From Streptomyces ficellus (GTDB lineage Bacteria > Actinomycetota > Actinomycetes > Streptomycetales > Streptomycetaceae): DNA of 64,000 nt. Each line of letters begins with the position of its first letter. Positions within the stretch are counted from its first letter, which is position 1. The stretch spans positions 6,634,001 through 6,698,000 of the forward strand of contig NZ_CP034279.1 in NCBI RefSeq assembly GCF_009739905.1, given 5' to 3'. The notes under the pieces are model-generated. The model saw nothing but the letters and a program-made list of their open reading frames with translations. It searched no databases and was not told the DNA's origin. Made by a program: the position numbers and the translations under genes. Shown here piece by piece: positions 34,448-42,159 of the stretch.

Positions 34448-35959
34448 TCACACCCCGTCGGGCTCCGGGTCGGCCTGCGGGCGGGCGTGCGAGGCGGCCC
34501 TGGTGTGGATGAACAGGTCCTGGCGGCCGGGCGGTGTGGCGCGGTGCTCGGGCAGCGGCAGCTCGTACCGCACGGGCCGGTGGTGGTCGGCCAGCTGGCG
34601 GCGCACGTTGTAGACGCTGCCGAACTTCCAGAGCATGCGGGCGAAGTTCGTCTGCCCGCGGGCGAGGTTGCGGCCGAGGACGCTCATGGCGCCGATGGCG
34701 TTGCGCAGCCCCAGGTGCTTGCGGTTCAGCACGGCCTGGGTGCGCACCAGCTCCCGGTAGAACTCCTCCAGGGGCAGCGTGGTGGGCACCACGGCGTGCT
34801 GGATGTCGAAGAGGCGGTAGTCACGGGTCGTCAGCTGGCGCGCCTCGGTGTGCCAGATCTCCGTCCCCGGGTACGGCGTCATCACCGTCAGGTGCACGAT
34901 CTCGGGCACCGACAGCGCGAACTCGCGGACCAGGCGGAAGCGCTCCGCGTCCCAGGCCGGGTCGACGATCAGGTTGATGGCCACCATGATGCCCAGCCGG
35001 CGGGCCGTCTCCAGGGCCTTGAAGTTGTCGTCCGGGCTCACCCGCTTGCGGTAGAGGTCCAGCCCCTCGGCGTCCAGCGCCTCCATGCCCAGGAACATGT
35101 AGCGCAGGCCGAGCCGGGTCCAGCGGGCGAAGACCTCCTCGTTGCGCAGCAGGACGTCGCTGCGGGTCTCCAGGTAGTACTGCTTGCGGACGCGCCGGCG
35201 CTCCAGCTCGGCGGCGATGCCGTGGCCGTGCTCGGGCCGGATGAAGGCCACGTCGTCGACGATGAAGACGTTCGGCTCCCGGATCGAGGCCATCTCCTCC
35301 GCCGCCCCCTCCGGGGACGCCTTCCGGTAGCTGCGCCCGTAGAACGTCCACGCGGAGCAGAACGAGCAGTCCCAGGGGCAGCCGCGGGTGAACTCGATCG
35401 ACGCGCACGGGTCCAGCTCGCCGATGAAATAGCGGTTGCGCCTGCGCATCAGGTCCCGGGCGGGCCGGGGGCTGTCCAGGCTGTCGAGCAGCTTGGGGGC
35501 CGGGCCGCGGCCCTCCGTGCTCACGACGCCCGGCACGTCCTTCAGGCCGCCGTCGCGCACCGCCGCCAGCAACGGTTCGACGGCCGGCTCGCCCTCGCCG
35601 CGGACGACCGCGTCGACCGCGCCCCCGGCCTGCTCCAGCACGTGCTCGGCGATGAACGAGACGCTGTGGCCGCCCAGGAAGACGAAACACCCCGGGGACG
35701 CCGCCTTGGCGTGGTGGGCGATCTCGATCGCCTCCGGGATGTTGGCCAGGTAGTTCAGCGAGATGCCCACGGCCTCGGGCGCGAACGACACCAGCTCGCG
35801 GTCGAGCAGCTCGCGGGAGAGGACCTGGAGGTCCACGACGCGCACCTCGTGACCGGCGTCCCGGGCCGCCGCGGCCACCCGTTCCAGACCGAGCGGCTCG
35901 AGTCGCAGGAAGATCTCCGAGTACATCAGGGCACTCGGGTGGACCAGCATCACGCGCAT
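34448..35959 (-). CDS. hpnR: Hopanoid C-3 methylase, B12-binding radical SAM enzyme
   Basis: A 503-aa protein. Residues 1-140 form a cobalamin-binding domain (MLVHPSALMYSEIFLRLEPL, FVFLGGHSVSFIAEHVL). A radical SAM barrel follows with the CX3CX2C cluster C194-C198-C201 in FTRGCPWDCSFCSAW. The start and the spacing match HpnR, which methylates hopanoid ring A at C-3 using SAM and methylcobalamin. The C-terminal region (LNRKHLGLRNAIGAMSVLGR, LWKFGSVYNVRRQLADHH) is as in HpnR. The ATG lies 9 bases after GGAG. No hopanoid cyclase gene is in the window, so the substrate must be made from another locus. Confidence 0.82.
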   Translation of the reverse strand: MRVMLVHPSALMYSEIFLRLEPLGLERVAAAARDAGHEVRVVDLQVLSRELLDRELVSFAPEAVGISLNYLANIPEAIEIAHHAKAASPGCFVFLGGHSVSFIAEHVLEQAGGAVDAVVRGEGEPAVEPLLAAVRDGGLKDVPGVVSTEGRGPAPKLLDSLDSPRPARDLMRRRNRYFIGELDPCASIEFTRGCPWDCSFCSAWTFYGRSYRKASPEGAAEEMASIREPNVFIVDDVAFIRPEHGHGIAAELERRRVRKQYYLETRSDVLLRNEEVFARWTRLGLRYMFLGMEALDAEGLDLYRKRVSPDDNFKALETARRLGIMVAINLIVDPAWDAERFRLVREFALSVPEIVHLTVMTPYPGTEIWHTEARQLTTRDYRLFDIQHAVVPTTLPLEEFYRELVRTQAVLNRKHLGLRNAIGAMSVLGRNLARGQTNFARMLWKFGSVYNVRRQLADHHRPVRYELPLPEHRATPPGRQDLFIHTRAASHARPQADPEPDGV

Positions 35960-36143
35960 CTCAGTCTCCAGCCGACGGCGGCACAGGGCAGCTACGTCAC
36001 CATTTCTGCCCCTTCGTCCATCCATCGTGCTGGTGCCACGCCGGGAGCCCGGGAGACCGGCCGCCCGCCGCGCGGTCTTGTGGCGCGGCCGGTCACGGGC
36101 CAGGGTGAACGCGACCGGCCGACCCCTCCCGGACGGAGCGACC

Positions 36144-37439
36144 GTGGCCCCTCCCCTCCCGCCCCACGAGCGGACCGGCACCGCCCCCCACCGGTTCCGG
36201 GCCGCACCGGTGCCCGACGTCTTCGACCCCCGGCTGTACGCGCGGGGCATCCCGCACGACGCCTTCCGCGAGCTGCGCGACCGGCACCCGGTGGCCCGGC
36301 AGGACGAGTACGCGGTCCTCGGCTGGCCCGCCGGGCCCGGCTTCTGGGCCGTCACCCGGCACGGCGACGTCGTACGGGTCCTCAAGGACGCCCGGCGCTA
36401 CTCCTCGCACCTCGGCGCCACCCAGATCCGCGACCCCGACCCGGCCGACCTGCCCTTCATCCGGCGCATGATGCTCAACCAGGACCCGCCCGGCCACGGC
36501 AGGCTCCGGCGCCTGGTCAGCCGCGCGTTCACGCCCGCCCGCACCGGCCGCTTCGAGGCCGTCGCCCGCACCCGGGCCCGGGACCTGCTCACCGCCGCGT
36601 CCGCCGCCGCCCGCGCCGGGGACGGCACCGTCGACGCCGTCCGCGCCGTCACCGACGAGTACGCCCTGCTCAACCTCACCGACCTGCTCGGGGTCCCGAA
36701 GAGCGACCGCGGCCTGCTGCTGACCTGGACCGAACGCGTCATCGCCTATCAGGACCCGGACGAGCCGCCGGTCCTCGGGCCGGACGGCACGCCCGCCAAC
36801 CCGCGCTCGCCCGCCATGCTGGGGGAGATGTTCGACTACGCGCGGAACCTCGCCGCGTACAAGCGCGACCGCCCCGGCGACGACGTCCTCACCTCCCTCG
36901 CCCACGCCGACCTGTCCGACGGCGAGCTGGAGATGTTCTTCTTCCTGCTGACGGTCGCCGGCAACGACACCGTCCGCAGCGCCGCACCCGGCGGCCTCCT
37001 CGCGCTCGCCACCCACCAGGACGAGCAGCGGCGACTGCGGGACGGACGTATCGCCGTCGACACCGCCGTCGAGGAGCTGCTGCGGGTGCACCCGCCCGTC
37101 CTGCACTTCCGCCGCACCGCCGCCGAGGACCACGTGCTGCACGGCCGGCACGTGCGCCGAGGGGACAAGGTCGTCGTCTTCCACGCCTCCGCCAACCACG
37201 ACGAGCGGGTCTTCCCCGACCCGCACCGCCTGGACCTCGCCCGCTCGCCGAACCCGCACGTGTCGTTCGGCGACGGCCCGCACGTCTGCCTGGGCGCCCA
37301 CTTCGCCCGGCTCCAGCTGCGCGTCCTGCACGAGGAGGCACTAAGCGCCCTGCCGCCCTACGAGCCGGCCGGCCCGCCCCGGCGGCTGGTCTCGCACTTC
37401 ATCAACGGCCTGAAATCACTGCCCCTGAGGCTTGGATGA
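36144..37439 (+). CDS. Cytochrome P450 (CYP124/125/142-like)
   Basis: A 431-aa soluble P450. Marks: I-helix VAGNDTVRSAAPGG, K-helix EELLR, RRTAAEDHVLHGRHVRRGDKVV, and the heme loop FGDGPHVCLGAHFARLQ with the thiolate Cys382. HLGATQIRDPDPADLPFIRR and MLNQDPPGHGRLRRLVSRAF recall the bacterial CYP124/125/142 group, which hydroxylates methyl-branched or sterol-like lipids. GTG at 36144 has GGAGCGACC upstream; upstream in-frame GTG at 36105 is possible. It is divergent from hpnR with a 184-base gap, so a hopanoid- or terpenoid-related substrate is plausible but not shown. No ferredoxin gene is adjacent. Confidence 0.88.
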   Translation: MAPPLPPHERTGTAPHRFRAAPVPDVFDPRLYARGIPHDAFRELRDRHPVARQDEYAVLGWPAGPGFWAVTRHGDVVRVLKDARRYSSHLGATQIRDPDPADLPFIRRMMLNQDPPGHGRLRRLVSRAFTPARTGRFEAVARTRARDLLTAASAAARAGDGTVDAVRAVTDEYALLNLTDLLGVPKSDRGLLLTWTERVIAYQDPDEPPVLGPDGTPANPRSPAMLGEMFDYARNLAAYKRDRPGDDVLTSLAHADLSDGELEMFFFLLTVAGNDTVRSAAPGGLLALATHQDEQRRLRDGRIAVDTAVEELLRVHPPVLHFRRTAAEDHVLHGRHVRRGDKVVVFHASANHDERVFPDPHRLDLARSPNPHVSFGDGPHVCLGAHFARLQLRVLHEEALSALPPYEPAGPPRRLVSHFINGLKSLPLRLG

Positions 37440-37466
37440 CTCAGTCCTGGACGACTCGGCCCTCGA

Positions 37467-38231
37467 TCACGCGGCCCTGGAGGACACCAGCACGCCCACC
37501 TTGTCGATGCGGTGCTCCGGATTGCCCTTCGCGTCCCGCCAGAAGTTCCCCGCCGCGTCGTCCTCGGGCGTCGCGCACGTGGAGAGGGTGATCATCGCCT
37601 TGGTGGGCTTCTCGCCCGGCTCGCCCGGCACGGCGGCGCGCTGCTCGGCGAGGGAACGCTCGGACCGGAACGACGTCTGGCGGGTCTCGGTGATCCGGTA
37701 CTCGTACACGGTGCCGCCCGACGTGACGAAGACCGACTCGCCCACCTTCAGGTCGGGGAGGTCGCGCAGGGGGCCGCCGGCGGAGAGCCGGTGCGCCGTG
37801 ACGAGGTAGTTGCCCACCTCACCGGGGCCCACCCCGCCGCCGGGACCGTACGGGCTGGCGGCCACGCCCCGGTCCTGGATCCGTGTGCCCGGCCAGTCGT
37901 CCGTCGTCCCCTCGTACGGCACCACCCGCAGGTCGGCCACGCCGATGGCCGGGACGGCGAGCACGGCGGTCCTGGTGCGGGCCGTCTCACTGGGCGGGGG
38001 CTCCGGGGAGGGCGTCACGGGCGGGGTGGCGGCCACGGGGGCTCCGGGGGCCGGCGCGGACGCCGGGGACGCCGCGGGCGCTGTGGACGCCGCCGACGCC
38101 GCCGACGCCGTGCCGGTGACGGCTGCCACGGGGCGCTCGGCCGCGCCGCTGTTCACGGCGCCACAGCCGACGAGGGCGGCGACGACCACGCTCGTCGCGA
38201 GCGCGGCGGAGGCGGTTCGGGTACGGGTCAT
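37467..38231 (-). CDS. Class E/F sortase with a lipobox-like N-terminus
   Basis: A 254-aa sortase. The catalytic domain (about 88-250) has H147 in LVTAHRL, C219 in ITLSTCAT and R241 in PEHRID, the sortase triad; the TLSTC form fits actinobacterial classes E/F. Between residue 30 and 85 is an Ala/Ser/Pro-rich linker. The signal region ends LVGC with Cys23, a valid lipobox, so the enzyme may be lipid-anchored instead of held by the usual uncleaved helix. No LPxTG/LAxTG substrate gene is adjacent. The gene converges on the P450 gene with a 27-base gap. Confidence 0.85.
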   Translation of the reverse strand: MTRTRTASAALATSVVVAALVGCGAVNSGAAERPVAAVTGTASAASAASTAPAASPASAPAPGAPVAATPPVTPSPEPPPSETARTRTAVLAVPAIGVADLRVVPYEGTTDDWPGTRIQDRGVAASPYGPGGGVGPGEVGNYLVTAHRLSAGGPLRDLPDLKVGESVFVTSGGTVYEYRITETRQTSFRSERSLAEQRAAVPGEPGEKPTKAMITLSTCATPEDDAAGNFWRDAKGNPEHRIDKVGVLVSSRAA

Positions 38232-38383
38232 GGGGTTCCGGATTCGGTGCCGGGGACGGGCCGGTCACACCAACGTAAACCGGACAGGTGTTCCCTGAAC
38301 AGGCCTGTCGGCGGACCGGCACCGGCCGGGCACGCACGGTCACCGCGCCACGCCCCCTCCGGGCGCGCCCTCAGCCGGGGCCC

Positions 38384-38641
38384 TCAGCCGGTGCCCCGCG
38401 GGGCGCGGCGGGCGCGGCGGCGCTTGATGGCGCGCCGCTCGTCCTCGGTCGTGGCGCCCCAGACGCCCGCCTCCTGGCCGGACTCCAGCGCCCACTCCAG
38501 GCACGGCTCCCGCACCGGGCACCGGCGGCACACCGTCTTGGCCTCCTCCGCCTGGAGCAGCGCGGGACCGGTGCTCCCGATGGGGAAGAACAGGTCGGGG
38601 TCCTCCTCGCGGCACACCGCCTGAAGGCGCCAGTCAGTCAT
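38384..38641 (-). CDS. WhiB-family iron-sulfur regulator (WblE-like)
   Basis: An 85-aa WhiB protein. C10, C38, C41 and C47 (AVCREEDPDLFFP, TVCRRCPVREPCLEWAL) bind a [4Fe-4S] cluster. GVWGATTEDERRAIKRRRARR is the sigma-contact turn and basic DNA-binding tail; the turn has GVWGA where most have GVWGG. The N-terminal part closely resembles WblE of Streptomyces. GGGAG precedes the ATG. It is upstream of nothing on its strand until the sortase, so it is probably monocistronic. Wbl proteins act as redox-sensitive partners of the principal sigma factor. Confidence 0.92.
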   Translation of the reverse strand: MTDWRLQAVCREEDPDLFFPIGSTGPALLQAEEAKTVCRRCPVREPCLEWALESGQEAGVWGATTEDERRAIKRRRARRAPRGTG

Positions 38642-38737
38642 GGAACTCTCCCAGTCCGTCGATCGGTTCGCCGTATGGCTCGTCCTTTCCGGGTCGCCGG
38701 AAGAAGACGGGCTGAAACAGATCAGAACCGGAAGTCC

Positions 38738-39922
38738 TCACAAGGCGGCCGGAGAACGCCCCACGCGCAGCCGCACCGGAGCGGTGGCGGCCGGCTCCGG
38801 GAGGCGCAGCGCGTGCCGGCCGGGCGTGAGCGATCCGAGCACGCTCGGACACCGGGCGCCCGTGCACGCCGGCACCGTCCCGGCGAGCCCATGCACCGTC
38901 AGGAAGCCCAGCACCGCGAACGCGTACGCCTCCTTGGCGGCCGACGGCAGACCCAGCGCGTCCGAGCCCCGCACCGGGACGCCGCCGAGTTCCGCGCGCA
39001 GCATGGCCATCAGCACCGGGTTGCGGGTGCCGCCACCGGACGCGACCACCTCCGTCGCCCCCACCGAGCGGGCCGCGTCCGCCACCGTCCGGGCGGTGAG
39101 CCGGGTGACGGTGGCGACGACGTCCTCGGCGGCCGGCGCTCCGCGGCCCTCCAGGGCGGCCCGCAGGTAGGGCAGGTGGAACACCTCCTTGCCCGTCGTC
39201 TTCGGCGCCCGCCGCGCGTAGTACCGATCGTCCAGGAGCCGGTGCAGCAGCGCCTCGTCGACCCGGCCGCGGGCGGCCATCGCGCCGTCCTCGTCGAACG
39301 CCAGCCGTCCGCCGGTGAAGTGGCGCACGGCCGCGTCGATCAGGGCGTTCGCGGGGCCGGTGTCGAACGCCGCCGGGGACCCCGCCCCGGCAGCCACCGT
39401 GAGGTTGGCGATGCCCCCGAGGTTCAGGGCCACCGGCACGCCCGGGCGCCCGCGCAGCCACAGTACGTCCACCATGCTCACCAGCGGCGCGCCCTGGCCG
39501 CCCGCGGCGACGTCGCGGGACCGGAAGCCCGACACCACGGGGCGGCCGGTCGCCTCGGCGATCCAGGCCGGCTCGCCGAGCTGGAGGGTGCCGTGCACCA
39601 CGCCGTCCTCGGACCAGTGGTAGAGGGTCTGCCCGTGGGAGGCGATCAGTTCGGCGCGCCCGCCGCACAGCTCCTCGTCCGCCCGGGCGGCGAGCGCGGC
39701 GAACGCCCGGCCGACGCGGGTGTCGAGCCGGCACACCTCCCTCATGGTGGTGGCCGCCGGCGGCAGGGCCGCCGCCAGGTCGGTCCGCAGCTCGCCGGGG
39801 TAGGGCGCGCTCACCATGCCCAGGGGCTCCAGGACGAGCGTGTCGTCCTCCAGCCACAGGTCGGCGCCCGCCGCGTCGACGGCGTCGTACGACGTGCCCG
39901 ACATCAGTCCCACGACCCGCAT
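38738..39922 (-). CDS. anmK: Anhydro-N-acetylmuramic acid kinase
   Basis: A 394-aa sugar kinase of the AnmK family. Family marks are VVGLMSGTSYDAVDAAGADL (phosphate loop), ASHGQTLYHW, LQLGEPAWIAEATGRPVV, VALNLGGIANLT and FDTGPANALIDAAV, VVASGGGTRNPVLMAML. It phosphorylates and opens 1,6-anhydro-MurNAc released by lytic transglycosylases, recycling cell-wall sugar. GGGAGGCGG precedes the ATG. It follows the MFS transporter gene by 24 bases on the same strand, and a TetR gene lies upstream of that, suggesting one operon; the MFS type is not an obvious muropeptide importer. Confidence 0.92.
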   Translation of the reverse strand: MRVVGLMSGTSYDAVDAAGADLWLEDDTLVLEPLGMVSAPYPGELRTDLAAALPPAATTMREVCRLDTRVGRAFAALAARADEELCGGRAELIASHGQTLYHWSEDGVVHGTLQLGEPAWIAEATGRPVVSGFRSRDVAAGGQGAPLVSMVDVLWLRGRPGVPVALNLGGIANLTVAAGAGSPAAFDTGPANALIDAAVRHFTGGRLAFDEDGAMAARGRVDEALLHRLLDDRYYARRAPKTTGKEVFHLPYLRAALEGRGAPAAEDVVATVTRLTARTVADAARSVGATEVVASGGGTRNPVLMAMLRAELGGVPVRGSDALGLPSAAKEAYAFAVLGFLTVHGLAGTVPACTGARCPSVLGSLTPGRHALRLPEPAATAPVRLRVGRSPAAL

Positions 39923-39946
39923 CGTCCGCCGCCTCCCGCGCCGCGT

Positions 39947-41311
39947 TCAGGCCCGCAGCGCGCGACGGTGGTCGTCGCCCCGCAGCGTGGCCAGGGCGAG
40001 GGCACTGACCGCGCAGGTGACGGACACGTAGTACGCCGGGATGTCGACGTCACCGGTGCGCGCGACCGCCTCGGTGATGATCAGCCCCGCACAGCCGGAG
40101 AAGACCGCGTTGGCCAGGGCGTACGCGAGACCGAGCCCGGTGTACCGCACCCGGGTCGGGAACATCTCGGCGAGCATCGCGGGCCCCGGCCCCGCCATCA
40201 GCCCGACGACCGCGCCCGCGGCGCACACGGCCAGCCCCTTGGCGGCGGCCGGTGCACCGGGATCCTGCAACAGGTTGAGCAGCGGGAACGCCGCGACCGC
40301 GGCCACCACCGCACCCGACACCATCACCGCGCGCCGCCCCAGCCGGTCGCTGAGCGCCCCCGCCGGGAGGATCGCCGCCGCAAAGCCCGCGTTGGCGAGG
40401 ACCGTGGCGATCAGCGCCTGCCGGAACGTCGCGTCCAGGACGCTCTGCAGGTACGACGGCAGCACGACCAGGAAGGTGTACCCGGCCGCCGACCAGCCCA
40501 TCAGCCGCCCCGCCCCCAGCGCGACGGCACGCACCGTCTCGCCCACGGGCGCGGCCGCCACCCCACCCGCCCCGCCCGCTCCCGTGGTGGCCGCCGGGCC
40601 GGGCCGCCGCCGGAAGGACGGCGTCTCCTCCAGCCTGAGACGCAACCACAGGGCGGCCAGCCCCATGGGCAGCGTCAGCAGGAACGGCACCCGCCACCCC
40701 CACGCCCCGAGCTGTGCCCCGGTCAGCACGGTGGCCAGCAGCGCCGCCACTCCGGCCCCGCCGAGCAGCCCGAGCGCCACCGTGAAGGACTGCCACGCCC
40801 CGTACAGGCCACGTCTGCCGGACGGGGCGAACTCCGTCATCAGGGCCACCGCTCCGCCGAACTCGCCTCCCGCCGACAGGCCCTGCACGATCCGCAGCAG
40901 CGTCAGCAGCCACGGCGCGGCGGCGCCGATCGTCGCGTACGACGGCAGGAGGCCGATGAGCGTGGTCGCCGCCGTCATCAGCAGGACCACGAGGATCAGC
41001 GTCGGCCGCCGCCCGACCCGGTCACCGATGCGGCCGAACAGCGCCGCGCCGACCGGCCGGAAGAAGAAGGCGAGGGCGAACGACGCGTACGTGCGGACCA
41101 GTGCCTCCGCCTCGCTCCCGCCCTCCGGGGTGAAGAACGTCGCGGCGATGACCGTGGCGAAGTAGCCGTAGACGCCGAACTCGTACCACTCGATGAAGTT
41201 GCCCACCGAGCCCGCGACCAGCGCTCTGCGCGAGCGGGGCGGCGCGGGGGATCCCGAGGGCGGCCCGGCGGCCTCCTCTGCGGGCCCGGGACCGTGCACG
41301 GAGGTGGTCAT
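39947..41311 (-). CDS. MFS transporter, metabolite:H+ symporter (ProP/KgtP-like) family
   Basis: A 454-aa permease with twelve helices. GNFIEWYEFGVYGYFATVIA at the first helix and RPVGAALFGRIGDRVGRRPT in loop 2-3 define the MHS subfamily, which imports osmolytes (proline, betaine) or dicarboxylates such as alpha-ketoglutarate. A Gly/Ala-rich central loop separates the halves. GGAAGGGCACC precedes the ATG. It sits between the TetR gene (24 bases upstream) and anmK (24 bases downstream) and is likely part of a TetR-controlled operon. Confidence 0.87.
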   Translation of the reverse strand: MTTSVHGPGPAEEAAGPPSGSPAPPRSRRALVAGSVGNFIEWYEFGVYGYFATVIAATFFTPEGGSEAEALVRTYASFALAFFFRPVGAALFGRIGDRVGRRPTLILVVLLMTAATTLIGLLPSYATIGAAAPWLLTLLRIVQGLSAGGEFGGAVALMTEFAPSGRRGLYGAWQSFTVALGLLGGAGVAALLATVLTGAQLGAWGWRVPFLLTLPMGLAALWLRLRLEETPSFRRRPGPAATTGAGGAGGVAAAPVGETVRAVALGAGRLMGWSAAGYTFLVVLPSYLQSVLDATFRQALIATVLANAGFAAAILPAGALSDRLGRRAVMVSGAVVAAVAAFPLLNLLQDPGAPAAAKGLAVCAAGAVVGLMAGPGPAMLAEMFPTRVRYTGLGLAYALANAVFSGCAGLIITEAVARTGDVDIPAYYVSVTCAVSALALATLRGDDHRRALRA

Positions 41312-41335
41312 GCGGTGCCCTTCCGGCGGGGTCGG

Positions 41336-42067
41336 CTACGTCATCGCTTCCCTTCCCGACCCGTCGAGGAAACGGTCCAGCAGCGCGTCGAGCCCGGCGG
41401 CGAGGACCTCCTCGCCCGCGGGCTCGGCGAGGGCGGGCACGGTGGCGCGCAGATGGGGCAGTTCGCGCGCGGGAAGCCGGTGCAGCCCCAGCCGGATGGC
41501 CGGCTCGGGCTCCTCGGGGTCGTCCACCACGGCGGTCAGCTCGACGAAGACGTAGCCGAGGCCCCACGCCACCACCGCCCGGTAGGCCAGCTGCGTGCGG
41601 TGGTCGTCGAACCCGGCGCGGGCGAGCAGCGCCAGCAGCCGCTCCTGCACGCGCAGCACCGCACGGGGCCTGCGGGTCAGCGGCACGGCGAGCATCCGGG
41701 TGGCGAGCAGCGGAACCACCTGCGGATGGCGCAGGGCGGCCCGGTGGATCTCGCGGACCGTACGGTGCAGTTCCCCGCGCCAGTCGAGGTCTGCCAGGTG
41801 CTCCAGGGGCTCGGGCTCCAGGCTTGTCCGCGACTCCAGCAGCTCGGTGAACACCGCCTCCACCAGCCCGTCCAGCAACGCGTCCTTCCCCGCCGCGTAC
41901 CGGTACAGGGCCATCGCCTCCACCCCCAGCTCCGCCGCGAGCCGCCGCATGCTGAGGCCCGACAGGCCCTCCCGGTCGACGAGCGCGAGCGCGGTGGTCA
42001 GCACCAGGTCCCGGCTCAGCCGCCCGCGCCGGCGGTTTCGCCGCCCGGAACCTGCTTGCTCGGGCAT
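41336..42067 (-). CDS. TetR-family regulator
   Basis: A 243-aa regulator. The N-terminal HTH (LVLTTALALVDREGLSGLSM, RRLAAELGVEAMALYRYAAGK; about 20-65) is of the TetR class whose C-terminal domain (TetR_C_1) is larger, and LYRYAAGKDALLDGLVEAV follows the known pattern of drug-responsive members. It probably represses itself and the MFS-anmK genes downstream, and possibly the divergent cyclic-di-GMP gene, since only 92 AT-rich bases separate them. Confidence 0.85.
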   Translation of the reverse strand: MPEQAGSGRRNRRRGRLSRDLVLTTALALVDREGLSGLSMRRLAAELGVEAMALYRYAAGKDALLDGLVEAVFTELLESRTSLEPEPLEHLADLDWRGELHRTVREIHRAALRHPQVVPLLATRMLAVPLTRRPRAVLRVQERLLALLARAGFDDHRTQLAYRAVVAWGLGYVFVELTAVVDDPEEPEPAIRLGLHRLPARELPHLRATVPALAEPAGEEVLAAGLDALLDRFLDGSGREAMT

Positions 42068-42159
42068 CCCTTGACCCTCGTCGCGTATCGGAGCAAGGTG
42101 TATGTATACGTCGTAAATATAACTCTTTCGGGCGAATCTACACCCACCGGCAGGTCAAC
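42068..42159. promoter_or_regulatory. AT-rich divergent promoter region
   Basis: 92 bases between the TetR gene and the GGDEF-EAL fusion gene. The stretch TGTATGTATACGTCGTAAATATAAC is strikingly AT-rich for this genome (quoted in part: GTATACGTCGTAAATATAAC) and includes the 6-bp palindrome GTATAC. TTGACC at 42071-42076 could be a -35 for the plus strand. It likely holds both promoters and a TetR operator; exact sites cannot be fixed. Confidence 0.45.

Noticed and set aside
31643..37591. 1982-codon plus-strand frame across the lipid region
   Set aside because: Arg/His/Pro-rich frame antisense to MMPL and hpnR, an artefact of high GC composition.
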